64,000 nucleotides of DNA. Source: Actinomycetota bacterium (GTDB lineage Bacteria > Actinomycetota > Geothermincolia > Fen-727 > Anoxymicrobiaceae). Made by a program: the position numbers and the translations under genes. Below the pieces are notes generated by a model, which saw only the letters and a list, made by a program, of their open reading frames with translations, ran no database searches and was not told the DNA's origin. The stretch spans positions 17,755 to 81,754 of the forward strand of contig JAHIMR010000038.1 in NCBI GenBank assembly GCA_018896525.1, given 5' to 3'. Of this stretch, positions 9,014 through 18,108 are shown piece by piece (position 1 is the first letter of the stretch; each line of letters opens with the position of its first letter).

Positions 9014-10273
9014 TTATGAAAGGAGCACGCTTATGGGGACCGCCCATATCTTTCTTCCCAGACTTACCATCTCAGTGCCGTTGTAGGCGAGAATCCCCGC
9101 CCTGGCATTCGGAGTGGCCTCAAGGAAAGCCCTCAAGTTGCGTATGTCCGACGATCCAAATGAGGAGGAGGCCTTCACCTCTATCCCCACTACTTCCCTC
9201 CGGTTGTCCACCACGAAATCCACTTCGCGCTCCCCCGCGGTTTTCCAGTAGAAGAGCTCCCACCCCAGCGTGTGTGCCTCGAGTATTCCAAGAAGGTTCT
9301 GAGCCACAAAGGTTTCGTAGATGTATCCTTTCAATGGATCACGGGAAAGGTCTTCAATCCCGGCCAGGTGGCAGGCAAGGCCTGAATCGGCAAAGAAGAC
9401 CTTGGGCTTCTTTCTTATCCGGCTTGCCCTGCTCCCCCTGAAGGCCTGAACCCTGTAGATCAGGAAGAGGTCCTCGAGCCAACCCAGGTAGCGCATGGTC
9501 GTGTTGTAATTTAAGTCCGCGTCCCTCCCGATGTTGCTCACGTTCAGTAGTTGACCGGTACGACCGGCCACCAGCCTGACCAGGTTGCTGAACCCTATTA
9601 TATTGTTGACCCTGGATATAAAGCGTATGTCTCTCTCCAGATAGTTCTGCTCGTACCCGATGAGCCAGAACCGGGCGTCCTCTTTCTTTGCCAGAACTAC
9701 GGGGGGGAGCCCTCCTGTCATGACCTCGGCGTCTGTTATGGGTTCAACCTCACCCGCATTTCGTTTTCCCGGCTTGGAGAAGAACTTCAAGATGAAAGGT
9801 TTCCCCCCGGTCTCTTCCCTTATCTCCCGCCTGGTCATGGGCATCATCTTGAGGTTAATGGACCTCCCGGTGAGCGTCTCCGCCGCAGCTTTCTTCAATG
9901 GGAGGGTTGCCGAACCGGAGAGTAGAAACCGCCCCGGCCTCCTGTCCTTCTCCAGAACCCTCTTGATCCCCATGAAGAGAGTGTCCGATCTCTGTGCCTC
10001 GTCAATGGTGACAGCGTCGTGGTACGAGAGTGTTTGATCGGTGTTTTCTTCCAGTGCTTTTAGATAAGCCATATCATCAAGGCTTACGTATTCTCTCTTC
10101 GAGAGTTCAGGGTCGTTCACCAGCATGGAGGTCTTTCCAACCTGGCGCATGCCGGTCAGCACAACCGTCGGCAGGCTTCTGAGAGCTCTCGCTATCTGCC
10201 CTGATAGCTCTCTGTCCAGATAATTCTTAACGATATTGGCTTTCGCCTGAAGTGACCGTTGCATTATCACCAC
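9014..10273 (-). CDS. AAA+ ATPase with DUF4143-like C-terminal domain
   Basis: Walker A 'LTGMRQVGKTSML', 'SLDDMAYL', 'VDFVVDNRREVVGIEVKASSSF' nuclease-like C-terminal motif. Confidence 0.88.
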   Translation of the reverse strand: MVIMQRSLQAKANIVKNYLDRELSGQIARALRSLPTVVLTGMRQVGKTSMLVNDPELSKREYVSLDDMAYLKALEENTDQTLSYHDAVTIDEAQRSDTLFMGIKRVLEKDRRPGRFLLSGSATLPLKKAAAETLTGRSINLKMMPMTRREIREETGGKPFILKFFSKPGKRNAGEVEPITDAEVMTGGLPPVVLAKKEDARFWLIGYEQNYLERDIRFISRVNNIIGFSNLVRLVAGRTGQLLNVSNIGRDADLNYNTTMRYLGWLEDLFLIYRVQAFRGSRASRIRKKPKVFFADSGLACHLAGIEDLSRDPLKGYIYETFVAQNLLGILEAHTLGWELFYWKTAGEREVDFVVDNRREVVGIEVKASSSFGSSDIRNLRAFLEATPNARAGILAYNGTEMVSLGRKIWAVPISVLLS

Positions 10274-10510
10274 TTGATTGTAGACATTACCTTACATTGT
10301 ATGATAAATATACCAAGTCCCTTGACTGCCGTCAATCGATACTCTCTTGCTCTCCAGCCGTGGTTGAGTCATCCCGAGCTTTCCGGCGATGTCTCCCTGG
10401 GATTAATACATCCTGTCATCAAGGCCCATTTACCACTCGTAGGCCAGGAACATGGGATTTGGGTACTGCTTGGTTGGCTTGGTCGGTTTCCGCTTGATTT
10501 CGGGAAAATC

Positions 10511-10537
10511 AAAGGTGGAACTGAAGGTTCCACCTTT
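10511..10537 (-). terminator. Intrinsic terminator downstream of tRNA-fMet
   Basis: Perfect 11-bp stem aaaggtggaac-tgaag-gttccaccttt; minus-strand continuation TTTGATTTT. Confidence 0.6.
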
Positions 10538-10546
10538 TAACTCGTT

Positions 10547-10623
10547 TGGTAGCGGGGGCCGGATTCGAACCGACGACCTCTGGGTTATGAGCCCAGCGAG
10601 CTTCCAAACTGCTCCACCCCGCA
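10547..10623 (-). tRNA. Initiator tRNA-fMet (CAT), CCA encoded
   Basis: Reverse complement TGCGGGGTGGAGCAGTTTGGAAGCTCGCTGGGCTCATAACCCAGAGGTCGTCGGTTCGAATCCGGCCCCCGCTACCA; GGG/CCC anticodon stem and unpaired position 1-72 typical of initiators. Confidence 0.93.
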
Positions 10624-10850
10624 CCGTTCGTGATTTCCATTCTGTTGTATCCGTCGCTGGAATGCAAGCGCGCGTTGGGGAATCGCGCCAATCAACACGA
10701 CAACGCAAGACAAGACCGGGATCGTAACCTCATCTTCAACAATAACAACAGCATCATCATTCAACAATAAGATCACTAAACAAAATTCGCAACAACGCCG
10801 ATATAAAGAGTACGACTGTATATATTATTAACAGTAATTGACAATAACTA

Positions 10851-10880
10851 TTGACTGTTAACAGTAGAAAGCGGGATAAT
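10851..10880 (+). promoter_or_regulatory. Sigma70-like promoter for the NlpC/P60 gene
   Basis: TTGACT (10851-10856), 18-bp spacer, GATAAT (10875-10880) in an AT-rich island before ATG 10930. Confidence 0.55.
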
Positions 10881-10929
10881 AGTAGCAATGCAACACGCTG
10901 TAACGTATATACGTCTATAGAGATGAGCC

Positions 10930-12015
10930 ATGAAACGGAAGAGCATAACACTGGGTAGAATAAGATTTATTACTGTGGTCGGGGTAATTGCCGCGGTCAC
11001 CCTCCTTCTGGTGCCCACGACCGGCGTTATCGCTGTCCCGACCGGGGATGATATCGCAAGCAAGAGCCAGCAGGCCGCGGAGGTATCGCGCGAGATAGAC
11101 GCCCTGGATAAGGAACTGGGTGTCGCCGCCGAGGCGTACGACCGCGTCAAAGTGGAGCTCGACGAGATAACCGACGAGGTCAACGAGACCCGCCAGCGCC
11201 TCTCCGATATCAAGCAGAGTCTGAGGGACCGCAGGGATATCCTGAACGAGCGCGCCGCGGCGATGTACAAGAACGGCAAAACGTCGATGCTGGAAGTCCT
11301 GCTGCGTACCAAGGACTTCGTTGACTTCCTGGAAAGGGCGGATTACGTTTCCAGGGTAGCTCAGAGCGACGCCAAGCTTATCACGCGGATCAAGAGCAAC
11401 CGTGACTCCGTCAGCCAGTTGGAAAGGGATCTCGCCGAGCAGCAACGCCAGAAGGAAGGCCTCGTCCAGCAGTCGATCGCGAAGAAGCAGCAGGTCGAGG
11501 GAGCTCTCGCTCAGCGCGAGGTACTGCTCACCAGTCTCAACCAGGACATACAGAGGATGCTGGCGGAGCAGACCGCGCAACAGCGGGCGGTGGACACTGT
11601 CCTCAACGATGAGGCGTTGGACCAACTCGCCGACGCTCCCGAGGGAGGGCTGGCCAAGACCGCCATGAAGTACCTGGGGGTTGACTATCACTGGGCCGGT
11701 GCCGGGCCGGGCAAGTGCCCGACCGGGGTGCACCGGATCTGCTTCGACTGCTCCGGCCTGACACAGTACGTATACAAGCTGCACGGCATAAGCATCCCGC
11801 ACAACGCCGCGCTCCAGTTCAACCGGGGGATCAAGATAACACTCCAGCAGGCACGCTCCGGAGACCTGGTCTTCTTCGGGACGCCCCCGCACCACGTTGG
11901 CATGTACCTCGGCAACGACATGTTCCTCCACGCTCCCAGCACCGGGGACGTCGTCAAGGTCAGCAGGCTCTCATCCAGGAGCGACACATCAGGGTTCTGC
12001 CGATTCAAGAGGTGA
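10930..12015 (+). CDS. Coiled-coil NlpC/P60 peptidoglycan hydrolase, secreted
   Basis: N-terminal hydrophobic segment, coiled coil, then 'CFDCSGLTQYVYK...SGDLVFFGTPPHHVGMYLG' catalytic motifs. Confidence 0.92.
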   Translation: MKRKSITLGRIRFITVVGVIAAVTLLLVPTTGVIAVPTGDDIASKSQQAAEVSREIDALDKELGVAAEAYDRVKVELDEITDEVNETRQRLSDIKQSLRDRRDILNERAAAMYKNGKTSMLEVLLRTKDFVDFLERADYVSRVAQSDAKLITRIKSNRDSVSQLERDLAEQQRQKEGLVQQSIAKKQQVEGALAQREVLLTSLNQDIQRMLAEQTAQQRAVDTVLNDEALDQLADAPEGGLAKTAMKYLGVDYHWAGAGPGKCPTGVHRICFDCSGLTQYVYKLHGISIPHNAALQFNRGIKITLQQARSGDLVFFGTPPHHVGMYLGNDMFLHAPSTGDVVKVSRLSSRSDTSGFCRFKR

Positions 12016-12073
12016 GCCCGGACCGTGGACGGCACCTATACCGTAGACGTTCTCTGACACCTTTTCGCCGGCT

Positions 12074-12919
12074 TTGCGAGGTACAATGAAACGCCACATT
12101 GTATTAACAGCTATCCTCGTGGGGGTACTTCTTACCCTTCTCGCCGTCGCCCCCGGTTGCGGCAAGGCCCCGCGGGAAAACCCGCCGCCGACGCCCGCCA
12201 CCACTCACGACCAGGTGGAAAGCGGTCCCCGGTTCAGCTTTATCGTCTGCGGCGACCCCCAGAACAACTACGAGGTCCTCGGCAAGGTCCTCGAGGCCGC
12301 GACCTCGGTGGACTTCCTGGTTATCGCCGGGGACGTGACCGGGAGCGGCACCGCCACCGAGTTCGCCAACTTCGTGGACGCGATGGAGCGAAGCGGGGTC
12401 CGCTACTACTGCGTGCCGGGCAACCACGACGTGGCGACCTCGCCGGTCGACGAGAACTACCGGCGGTACCTTGGCGCGCCGTACCAGTCGTTCAACTACG
12501 AGAACTGCCACTTCGCGCTGATCGACAACGGCACCCCCGGCCGTGGGTTCTACCCGGCGGAGGGCCAGTGGCTGAAAAGCGACCTCGAGGCGGCGCGGGA
12601 CGGTGGCTTCGATCACGTCTTCGCGGTGTGTCACGTGCCGCCCGGATATCCGTACTCCCCGAGGCCGGACCCCGAGCAGGCGGCCGGGATGGAGGCGAAC
12701 GAGAACCTTATCCCAATCCTTGCCGAAGGGGGCGTCGAGAAGCTCTTCTGCGGGCACTTCCATGCTTACAGGCAGTTCGAGGAGGACGGGGTCCTGGTAA
12801 CCATCACCGGCGGCGCCGGTGCGCCGCTTCACGCCGGCGAAGCGTACGGGGGTTACTTCCATTACATCCTGGTGGAGATCGCCGGAAAGCAAAGAACGCA
12901 AGAAGTCGTTAGAATATAG
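12074..12919 (+). CDS. Metallophosphoesterase, lipoprotein
   Basis: Signal with lipobox 'LLAVAPGCGK'; 'CGDPQ', 'IAGDVTGSG', 'VPGNHDV', 'CGHFHAY' motifs. Confidence 0.88.
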   Translation: MRGTMKRHIVLTAILVGVLLTLLAVAPGCGKAPRENPPPTPATTHDQVESGPRFSFIVCGDPQNNYEVLGKVLEAATSVDFLVIAGDVTGSGTATEFANFVDAMERSGVRYYCVPGNHDVATSPVDENYRRYLGAPYQSFNYENCHFALIDNGTPGRGFYPAEGQWLKSDLEAARDGGFDHVFAVCHVPPGYPYSPRPDPEQAAGMEANENLIPILAEGGVEKLFCGHFHAYRQFEEDGVLVTITGGAGAPLHAGEAYGGYFHYILVEIAGKQRTQEVVRI

Positions 12920-12940
12920 AGAAAGACACAGTGGAGGAGC

Positions 12941-13333
12941 ATGGCAAAGAAGAAGCCGGCCGTGGAGACAATCGACCTCCTGGTGAAGATGTTCCAGGAG
13001 TACCCGGGGTCTGTTGTCGTCGAACGCCTGAGGGACGGTGCCTGCCTCGAGGCTACGGTTGACGGGCAGGAGTTCGGCCTGGAGAAAACCGACGGCGTGC
13101 TGATGATATCCGAGGGGGCGCCGGTGTCCCCGGACATCTCGGTTGAACTGAACCGGGAGGCATGTGATTACCTTGCCGGCTCCGAGACTCCTGACGACGT
13201 TATCACCCGTACCCGCGAGTGTATCAACGGCACACACGACGACTGCACGATGACCTACAGTATCGATGCCGGCCCTCCGCGAATGCTGCTTAAGGGGTAC
13301 CTCGACTTCGCCCGAAAGATGGGGCTCCTGTAG
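12941..13333 (+). CDS. Small protein, possibly SCP2 sterol-carrier-like
   Basis: ORF length, spacing after upstream gene; weak SCP2-like C-terminus. Confidence 0.55.
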   Translation: MAKKKPAVETIDLLVKMFQEYPGSVVVERLRDGACLEATVDGQEFGLEKTDGVLMISEGAPVSPDISVELNREACDYLAGSETPDDVITRTRECINGTHDDCTMTYSIDAGPPRMLLKGYLDFARKMGLL

Positions 13334-13365
13334 CGCCGGCAACAACCAGCATCCGTTATTCCCTG

Positions 13366-13425
13366 GTAGCGCTGGCATCTTGCCGTCTTCTGTTCCGGCG
13401 AGAGCCGCCTGGAAGGCGGCGCTAC
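13366..13425. repeat. Imperfect palindromic intergenic repeat with inner hairpin
   Basis: gtagcgctggcatcttgcc...gccgcctggaaggcggcgctac; inner 6-bp stem 13404-13420. Confidence 0.55.
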
Positions 13426-13441
13426 AAGTCCCGGAGAGCGC

Positions 13442-16282
13442 CTACTGGACTTCGCTCAACTGCTTGAGCACATTCTCCAACTGTTCGAGGTAGCTGCCGT
13501 AGGCGGCCCAGTCCCCCGACTTCTGCGCCTCTATCGCCTTGTTGTACAGGTCGAGCGCCTGGGCCGCGAGGCTCGTAGGCTCCTCGGTGGGTTCCTCCTC
13601 GACCGGCTCCTCGGTGGGTTCCTCCTCGGTGGGTTCCTCCACCACCGGCTCAACGATGATCTCCGTCGGCGGCGCCCCGGCAAACAACCGGGCAACCGCC
13701 TGTTCGAGAGTAGGCTCCATCACCACCTGCTGCCCGTAGGCGACCACTACCCGCTTTATCTGGGGTATCTTTATCTCGGTCGCCTGCAGGTACAGGGGCT
13801 CCACATATATCAACGACTGCTCGATGGGGATTACCAGCAGGTTGCCCCTTATCACCTGGGACCCCTCCTGCCTCCATAGTGACAGTTGCTTGCTTATTTC
13901 AGGCTGCTGCTCTATTCGCCCCTCAATCTGCTCCGGCCCGTATATCAGCTTGCCGCTGGGGAACATGTAGTTGATCATCTCGCCGTAATGCTCCCCGTCC
14001 ATACGCGCCCCCAGCCAGGCGATCATGTTCTGCTTCTTGTGGGGAACGAACGGCATCATCAGCACCATCTCTTCGGCGTCTTCCCCGGGGAGACTCATTA
14101 TCACGTAGTACGGCGACATCGGCTCTTTCCCGCCGTCGAATATCTCCTGGGGGAAGTCCCACTCGTCTTCCTTGTTGTAGAACTCCCGGACGTTGGTCAT
14201 GTGGTAGGTCCTCTGCATGTTAGACTGGACGAGGAAGATGTCCTCCGGGTACCGTACGTGCTTCTTGAGGTCCTCCGGCATCTTGTCGAACGACGTGAAT
14301 ATCTGCGGGAATATCTTCCGGTACGTCTCTATGACCGGGTCATCCGGGTCCACCACGTACAGCCATACCTCCCCGTCGTAGGCGTCGACCACCACCTTGA
14401 CCGAGTTGCGAATATAGTTGCCGAAACCATCGGTGGGCTGGGAGTAAGGAAAGTCGTCGCTTGTCGTGTAAGCGTCCGCTATCCAGTAGAGCTTCCCGTC
14501 GTCGGAGAGCACCATGTAGGGGTCGCGGTCGAACTGCAGGAACGGCGCGCACTTCCGGACGCGCTCGGAGATCGTTCGGTAGTACATGACCTGGGAGTTA
14601 CCCTGTATCTGGCCGCTGAACAGGAAGTTGATGTCGCGGAACAGGACCGTGAACAGGAACTTGCGCCAGAACGACTTCACCTCAACTCCGGCCTTGCCCT
14701 CGTACTTGCTGTAGATCTTCTCGTTGCCCCTGGGGTAGTCGAACTCCTCCTCGGTGGTATCCACAACCACGTGGTTGTCGGTCTTCTCTCCGTAGTATAC
14801 CTCCGGCCTCTTCACCTGGAGGTTGGTCGGCCCCTGCGGGGGAAGGTCGCTCAACAGGTAAACGGGGTTCCCCTCGCTCGAGATATCGTTGCTGGGGTTT
14901 ATGCAGACGCCGTAACCGTGTGTGTAAACCAGGGTTGTATTGACCCAGGTGCTCGCTTCCTCAGGAAGGTTGGACTGCTGCATCTCGCGCGCCCCGATCA
15001 TTGTCTGACGGTACTCGCCGTCAACTGTGTACCGGTCGACGTCCACGTCGTTGAAGACGTAGTACTGCCGGATCGACTGCATCTGTTCGTAGGTGTTGAG
15101 CAGGGGCCTCGGGTCCCACAGCCGGATGTTCTTGATGGTGGCCCGGTTCGCCTCGATGCCGGCAAGGTCCAGGCTTTCGTCAGCGGCGAACGTCTCCTCC
15201 TTTATCTCCCCCAGGTTGTAGGCCTCCCGGGTATACTCTATGTTGTAGCTCAGGTACTCGGACTCCATCTCTCGCTCGTTCGGTTTTACCCGGAGGTTCT
15301 GGATGATGACCGGGTAGAGCGTGCCCGCCAGGACCGTCACCACCACCATGGAACCTATGGCCAGCGCCGGAAGGAACCATCCCTTGTACTTGATGTTGAC
15401 TATCAAGACCACCGCCGCCACCAGCGCCAGGATGGTGAGTATCCAAAGTGCTGGCAGGCGCGCGTGGGTATCGGTGTAGCCCGCCCCGTACACCGCCCCA
15501 TCCTTGGTCATAAGAAGCTCGTACATGTTCAGCCGGTACGACCACGCCTTCACCAGGAGAATGACCCCGGCGAGGACCGACAGGTGGGCCTTCACGTGAG
15601 GGGCCAGCATATCGGGGCCCCGTTTCAGGCGGATGCCGCCGTCAAAGACGTATACTATCGCGGTAATCACCAGGATGAAAAACAGGCTCGAGATAAGCCA
15701 GTTCACCAACTCCTTCTGGAAAGGGTAGGAGAAAAGGTAAAAGCCGATGTCCTTGCCAAACAGGGGGTCCGTCTTCCCGTAGCTGGCGTGATTCAAGAAC
15801 TTGAGAACGAGTTCCCACTTTCCCCCCCAGCCCAGGCCGGCCAGGAGCGCCGCTACAGCCGAGAAGGCGACCAGCCCCCAGGTGACAGCCTTCGACCCCA
15901 CGCTCCGTACTCTATTTATCACTTCCTCCAGCGGTGACCCCTCGAGGTCGATCTCCTGGTCCGGCGGGATCTTGTGCGCGAGAAGGATGTTACCGTACAT
16001 CAGGACGAAGAACGTGGCCCCAAACGCCACCACCATCAGTATCTTGGCCCAGAACATCTTCCAGAACAGGTTCTGGAACCCGATGTGGTTATACCAGAGC
16101 GCGTCGGTGTAGAAGGCGGCGAACGGCGCGATGATGGCGATAAACAGGAACAGCGCGATGATGGCGATGATGATCAGGATCCTCGGCTTAGTCATGCCGG
16201 ACTTGAACCTCTCCTTGATGACTGAGAAATCCAGCTCCTCCAGCTTCTTCGACCAATCCTCGTTCTCTGGGCCAGATGACAT
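13442..16282 (-). CDS. UPF0182 family large integral membrane protein
   Basis: 946 aa, N-terminal multi-TM, 'WDPRPLLNTYEQMQSIRQYYVFNDVDVDRY' and 'YVEPLYLQA...' family signatures; acidic PTEE tail. Confidence 0.92.
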   Translation of the reverse strand: MSSGPENEDWSKKLEELDFSVIKERFKSGMTKPRILIIIAIIALFLFIAIIAPFAAFYTDALWYNHIGFQNLFWKMFWAKILMVVAFGATFFVLMYGNILLAHKIPPDQEIDLEGSPLEEVINRVRSVGSKAVTWGLVAFSAVAALLAGLGWGGKWELVLKFLNHASYGKTDPLFGKDIGFYLFSYPFQKELVNWLISSLFFILVITAIVYVFDGGIRLKRGPDMLAPHVKAHLSVLAGVILLVKAWSYRLNMYELLMTKDGAVYGAGYTDTHARLPALWILTILALVAAVVLIVNIKYKGWFLPALAIGSMVVVTVLAGTLYPVIIQNLRVKPNEREMESEYLSYNIEYTREAYNLGEIKEETFAADESLDLAGIEANRATIKNIRLWDPRPLLNTYEQMQSIRQYYVFNDVDVDRYTVDGEYRQTMIGAREMQQSNLPEEASTWVNTTLVYTHGYGVCINPSNDISSEGNPVYLLSDLPPQGPTNLQVKRPEVYYGEKTDNHVVVDTTEEEFDYPRGNEKIYSKYEGKAGVEVKSFWRKFLFTVLFRDINFLFSGQIQGNSQVMYYRTISERVRKCAPFLQFDRDPYMVLSDDGKLYWIADAYTTSDDFPYSQPTDGFGNYIRNSVKVVVDAYDGEVWLYVVDPDDPVIETYRKIFPQIFTSFDKMPEDLKKHVRYPEDIFLVQSNMQRTYHMTNVREFYNKEDEWDFPQEIFDGGKEPMSPYYVIMSLPGEDAEEMVLMMPFVPHKKQNMIAWLGARMDGEHYGEMINYMFPSGKLIYGPEQIEGRIEQQPEISKQLSLWRQEGSQVIRGNLLVIPIEQSLIYVEPLYLQATEIKIPQIKRVVVAYGQQVVMEPTLEQAVARLFAGAPPTEIIVEPVVEEPTEEEPTEEPVEEEPTEEPTSLAAQALDLYNKAIEAQKSGDWAAYGSYLEQLENVLKQLSEVQ

Positions 16283-16294
16283 TGTTTTCCTCTC

Positions 16295-17137
16295 CTATTC
16301 TGTCCCGGTGCAACCTTCCGAAAGGCCACGGTATACCTCCACCACGCGGGGGAGTGTCTCCCCCGCCTTGCCTACTATAATAACATCAGCGACACTGTCG
16401 AACGCGGTTGTGGCGATATTGAAGAATACCAGCCGGGCGTTGCCCCTCCTGGCGTAATCCGGCAGGGACGCCGCGGGAAACACCTCCAGCCCACTCCCCA
16501 CGACTATCATCAGGTCGCATCCGGTCGCCAGTTCCACCGCCCGCTGAAGGACCCTCGCGTTCAGCGGCTCTCCGAAAAGGACCACGTCGGGCTTTATCGA
16601 CCCTCCACACGACATGCAAACCGGTACTACCCGGCCTGCCGCGGCCTGCTCTATCTCCTCGTAGGTGTGCTTCATACCGCACTTCAGGCATGTCCCGCAG
16701 CGAAACGTCCCGTGCAGCTCCAGGACATCGGAGCTGCCCGCCCGCTGGTGGAGGTTGTCTATGTTCTGGGTTATCACCGTGTCGCACTTCCCCAGGCGCT
16801 CCAGTTCCACCAGGGCCAGGTGCCCCGGGTTGGGCTCCGCGCCTTCCAGGAGCGGGTTGAGCTCCTCTGCCATCTCCCAGAACTTCGATGGATCGTTCAC
16901 GAACGACTCGAAGGTGGCGTATATCGAGGGGTCGAACCTGGTCCAGAGTCCCCCCGGGGAGCGGAAGTCGGGAATTCCGGATTCCACCGATATCCCCGCT
17001 CCGGTGAGCGCTACTACCGAGCCCGCCGACTCGATCATCCGCGCCACGTTTTCAAACTCGTCACTCACTGCCAGCCTCCAGGGTGCCCTTTTTTTCGAGT
17101 TCAGGGAACACTCCACCGGACGAATAGACGTAACCAA
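16295..17137 (-). CDS. cobB: Sir2-type NAD-dependent deacetylase
   Basis: 'ALTGAGISVESGIPDFRSPGGLW', 'TQNIDNLHQRAG', 'ELHG', CxxC x2; true start may be the internal GTG giving VSDEFENVARM. Confidence 0.92.
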   Translation of the reverse strand: MVTSIRPVECSLNSKKRAPWRLAVSDEFENVARMIESAGSVVALTGAGISVESGIPDFRSPGGLWTRFDPSIYATFESFVNDPSKFWEMAEELNPLLEGAEPNPGHLALVELERLGKCDTVITQNIDNLHQRAGSSDVLELHGTFRCGTCLKCGMKHTYEEIEQAAAGRVVPVCMSCGGSIKPDVVLFGEPLNARVLQRAVELATGCDLMIVVGSGLEVFPAASLPDYARRGNARLVFFNIATTAFDSVADVIIVGKAGETLPRVVEVYRGLSEGCTGTE

Positions 17138-17260
17138 CCCTTAACCCGCCTCGTTTCTTGCGCGTGAAGCCACCGGGATCAGGACCCAAACGGTTTTGAT
17201 TAGTCTAGCATTAACCGATATCCGGCTCAACCGACCAATTCGCCAACCGGTGGTGCCTTT

Positions 17261-17480
17261 GCCTTTAAACGGTGGCCGACAGTATACGTAATGGCTAGAA
17301 GGCCTGGCACCTCACGTCACACAAGCGGCGGTCAGACAAGGTACGCCATCCCCGGGCTGGAACCGCCAACCAGTGGGGTCAGCGCCTTTAAGCGGCGGAC
17401 GAGATCATACGTTATGGCTAGAAGGCCTGACCCCTCATGTTAGACAAGTGGCGTCAGACAAGAACGCCATCCCCGGGCAT
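17261..17480. repeat. Tandem pair (period about 123 bp) of a dispersed repeat family
   Basis: gcctttaaacgg...ggctagaaggcctggcacctcacgtcacacaagcggcggtcagacaaggtacgccatccccgggc at 17261; second copy starts about 17384. Confidence 0.75.
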
Positions 17481-17587
17481 GTGACGTTCAATACTTTACT
17501 TGAACCCACGCCCCACAATGCATATGCCCTGGGGCGTGCAACAGCCCCGGGGACGAGACCCCTCCCTCACAAATAAACAAAAGCCAC

Positions 17588-17626
17588 AAAATGACGCATT
17601 GGTGCCAGGCACCAATGCGTCATTTT
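17588..17626. repeat. Perfect 39-bp palindrome (REP-like), GGTGCCAGGCACC core
   Basis: aaaatgacgcattggtgcc-a-ggcaccaatgcgtcatttt, 19-bp arms. Confidence 0.85.
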
Positions 17627-17661
17627 CTCAACAGCCCGGGGGCACAAGGCCTGACTCCGGG

Positions 17662-18108
17662 TCAGTCGCGTGGGTCGGTGAGGTATATTACCGGGAACTC
17701 CCTGTCTTCCTGCCCGGCCTCCTGGTCGAACAACGGTACTTCGTTCGTGGACAGGGCGGTCACGCTCCCATCTCCGACGCCTGATAGCTCCAGTTCCGCG
17801 AGGCGAACCGCCATCCGCGCGTTATCGCGGTACAGCCGGGTCATCGTTACCGAGAAATGAAGGAGTAGCGCGAATGATAACGCCATGCCCAGCAGGAACA
17901 GGGCGGAGGGCGCGTAGTAGATGCCCAGCGCCTCGGATATCCACTCCAGCAGTGACCTCCAGGAGGCCAGGACGATCATCAACACGCATACCCCTATCCA
18001 TACCAGGGCGTACTGCTCCCTCAGCTTCTTCCTGTGTATCAGGTAGAGAACCGTCGCGCCCATGATCAGGCAGATGCCTACTGTTACGATATGGCTCCTG
18101 ATGCTCAC
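17662..18108 (-). CDS. DUF2304 family membrane protein
   Basis: TM helices and 'LREQYALVWIGVCVLMIVLASWRSLLEWISEALGIYYAPSALFLLG'; coupled to GT2. Confidence 0.85.
   Translation of the reverse strand: MSIRSHIVTVGICLIMGATVLYLIHRKKLREQYALVWIGVCVLMIVLASWRSLLEWISEALGIYYAPSALFLLGMALSFALLLHFSVTMTRLYRDNARMAVRLAELELSGVGDGSVTALSTNEVPLFDQEAGQEDREFPVIYLTDPRD

Noticed and set aside
8835-9047. 70-aa minus ORF (…ITQRSPVRIRPPLPAS…)
   Set aside because: The conserved-looking peptide is the translation of the truncated tRNA; a similar artefact (LITQRSSVRIRPPLP) occurs at 10430-10708.
12104-13378. 424-aa minus ORF opposite the metallophosphoesterase and SCP2-like genes
   Set aside because: Shadow ORF; sense-strand lipoprotein and metallophosphoesterase motifs are unequivocal.
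13560-13660. EEPTEEEPTEEPVEEEPTEEPTS repeat in UPF0182
   Set aside because: Acidic low-complexity tails are common in this family; not novel.
13886-15937. 683-aa plus-strand ORF opposite UPF0182
   Set aside because: Antisense shadow ORF in high-GC DNA; the minus-strand UPF0182 protein has clear family motifs.
17373-17576. 67-aa ORF sharing VTFNTLLEPTPHNAYA with a minus ORF at 37747-38139
   Set aside because: The similarity comes from the dispersed noncoding repeat; neither ORF has a plausible start context or domain.
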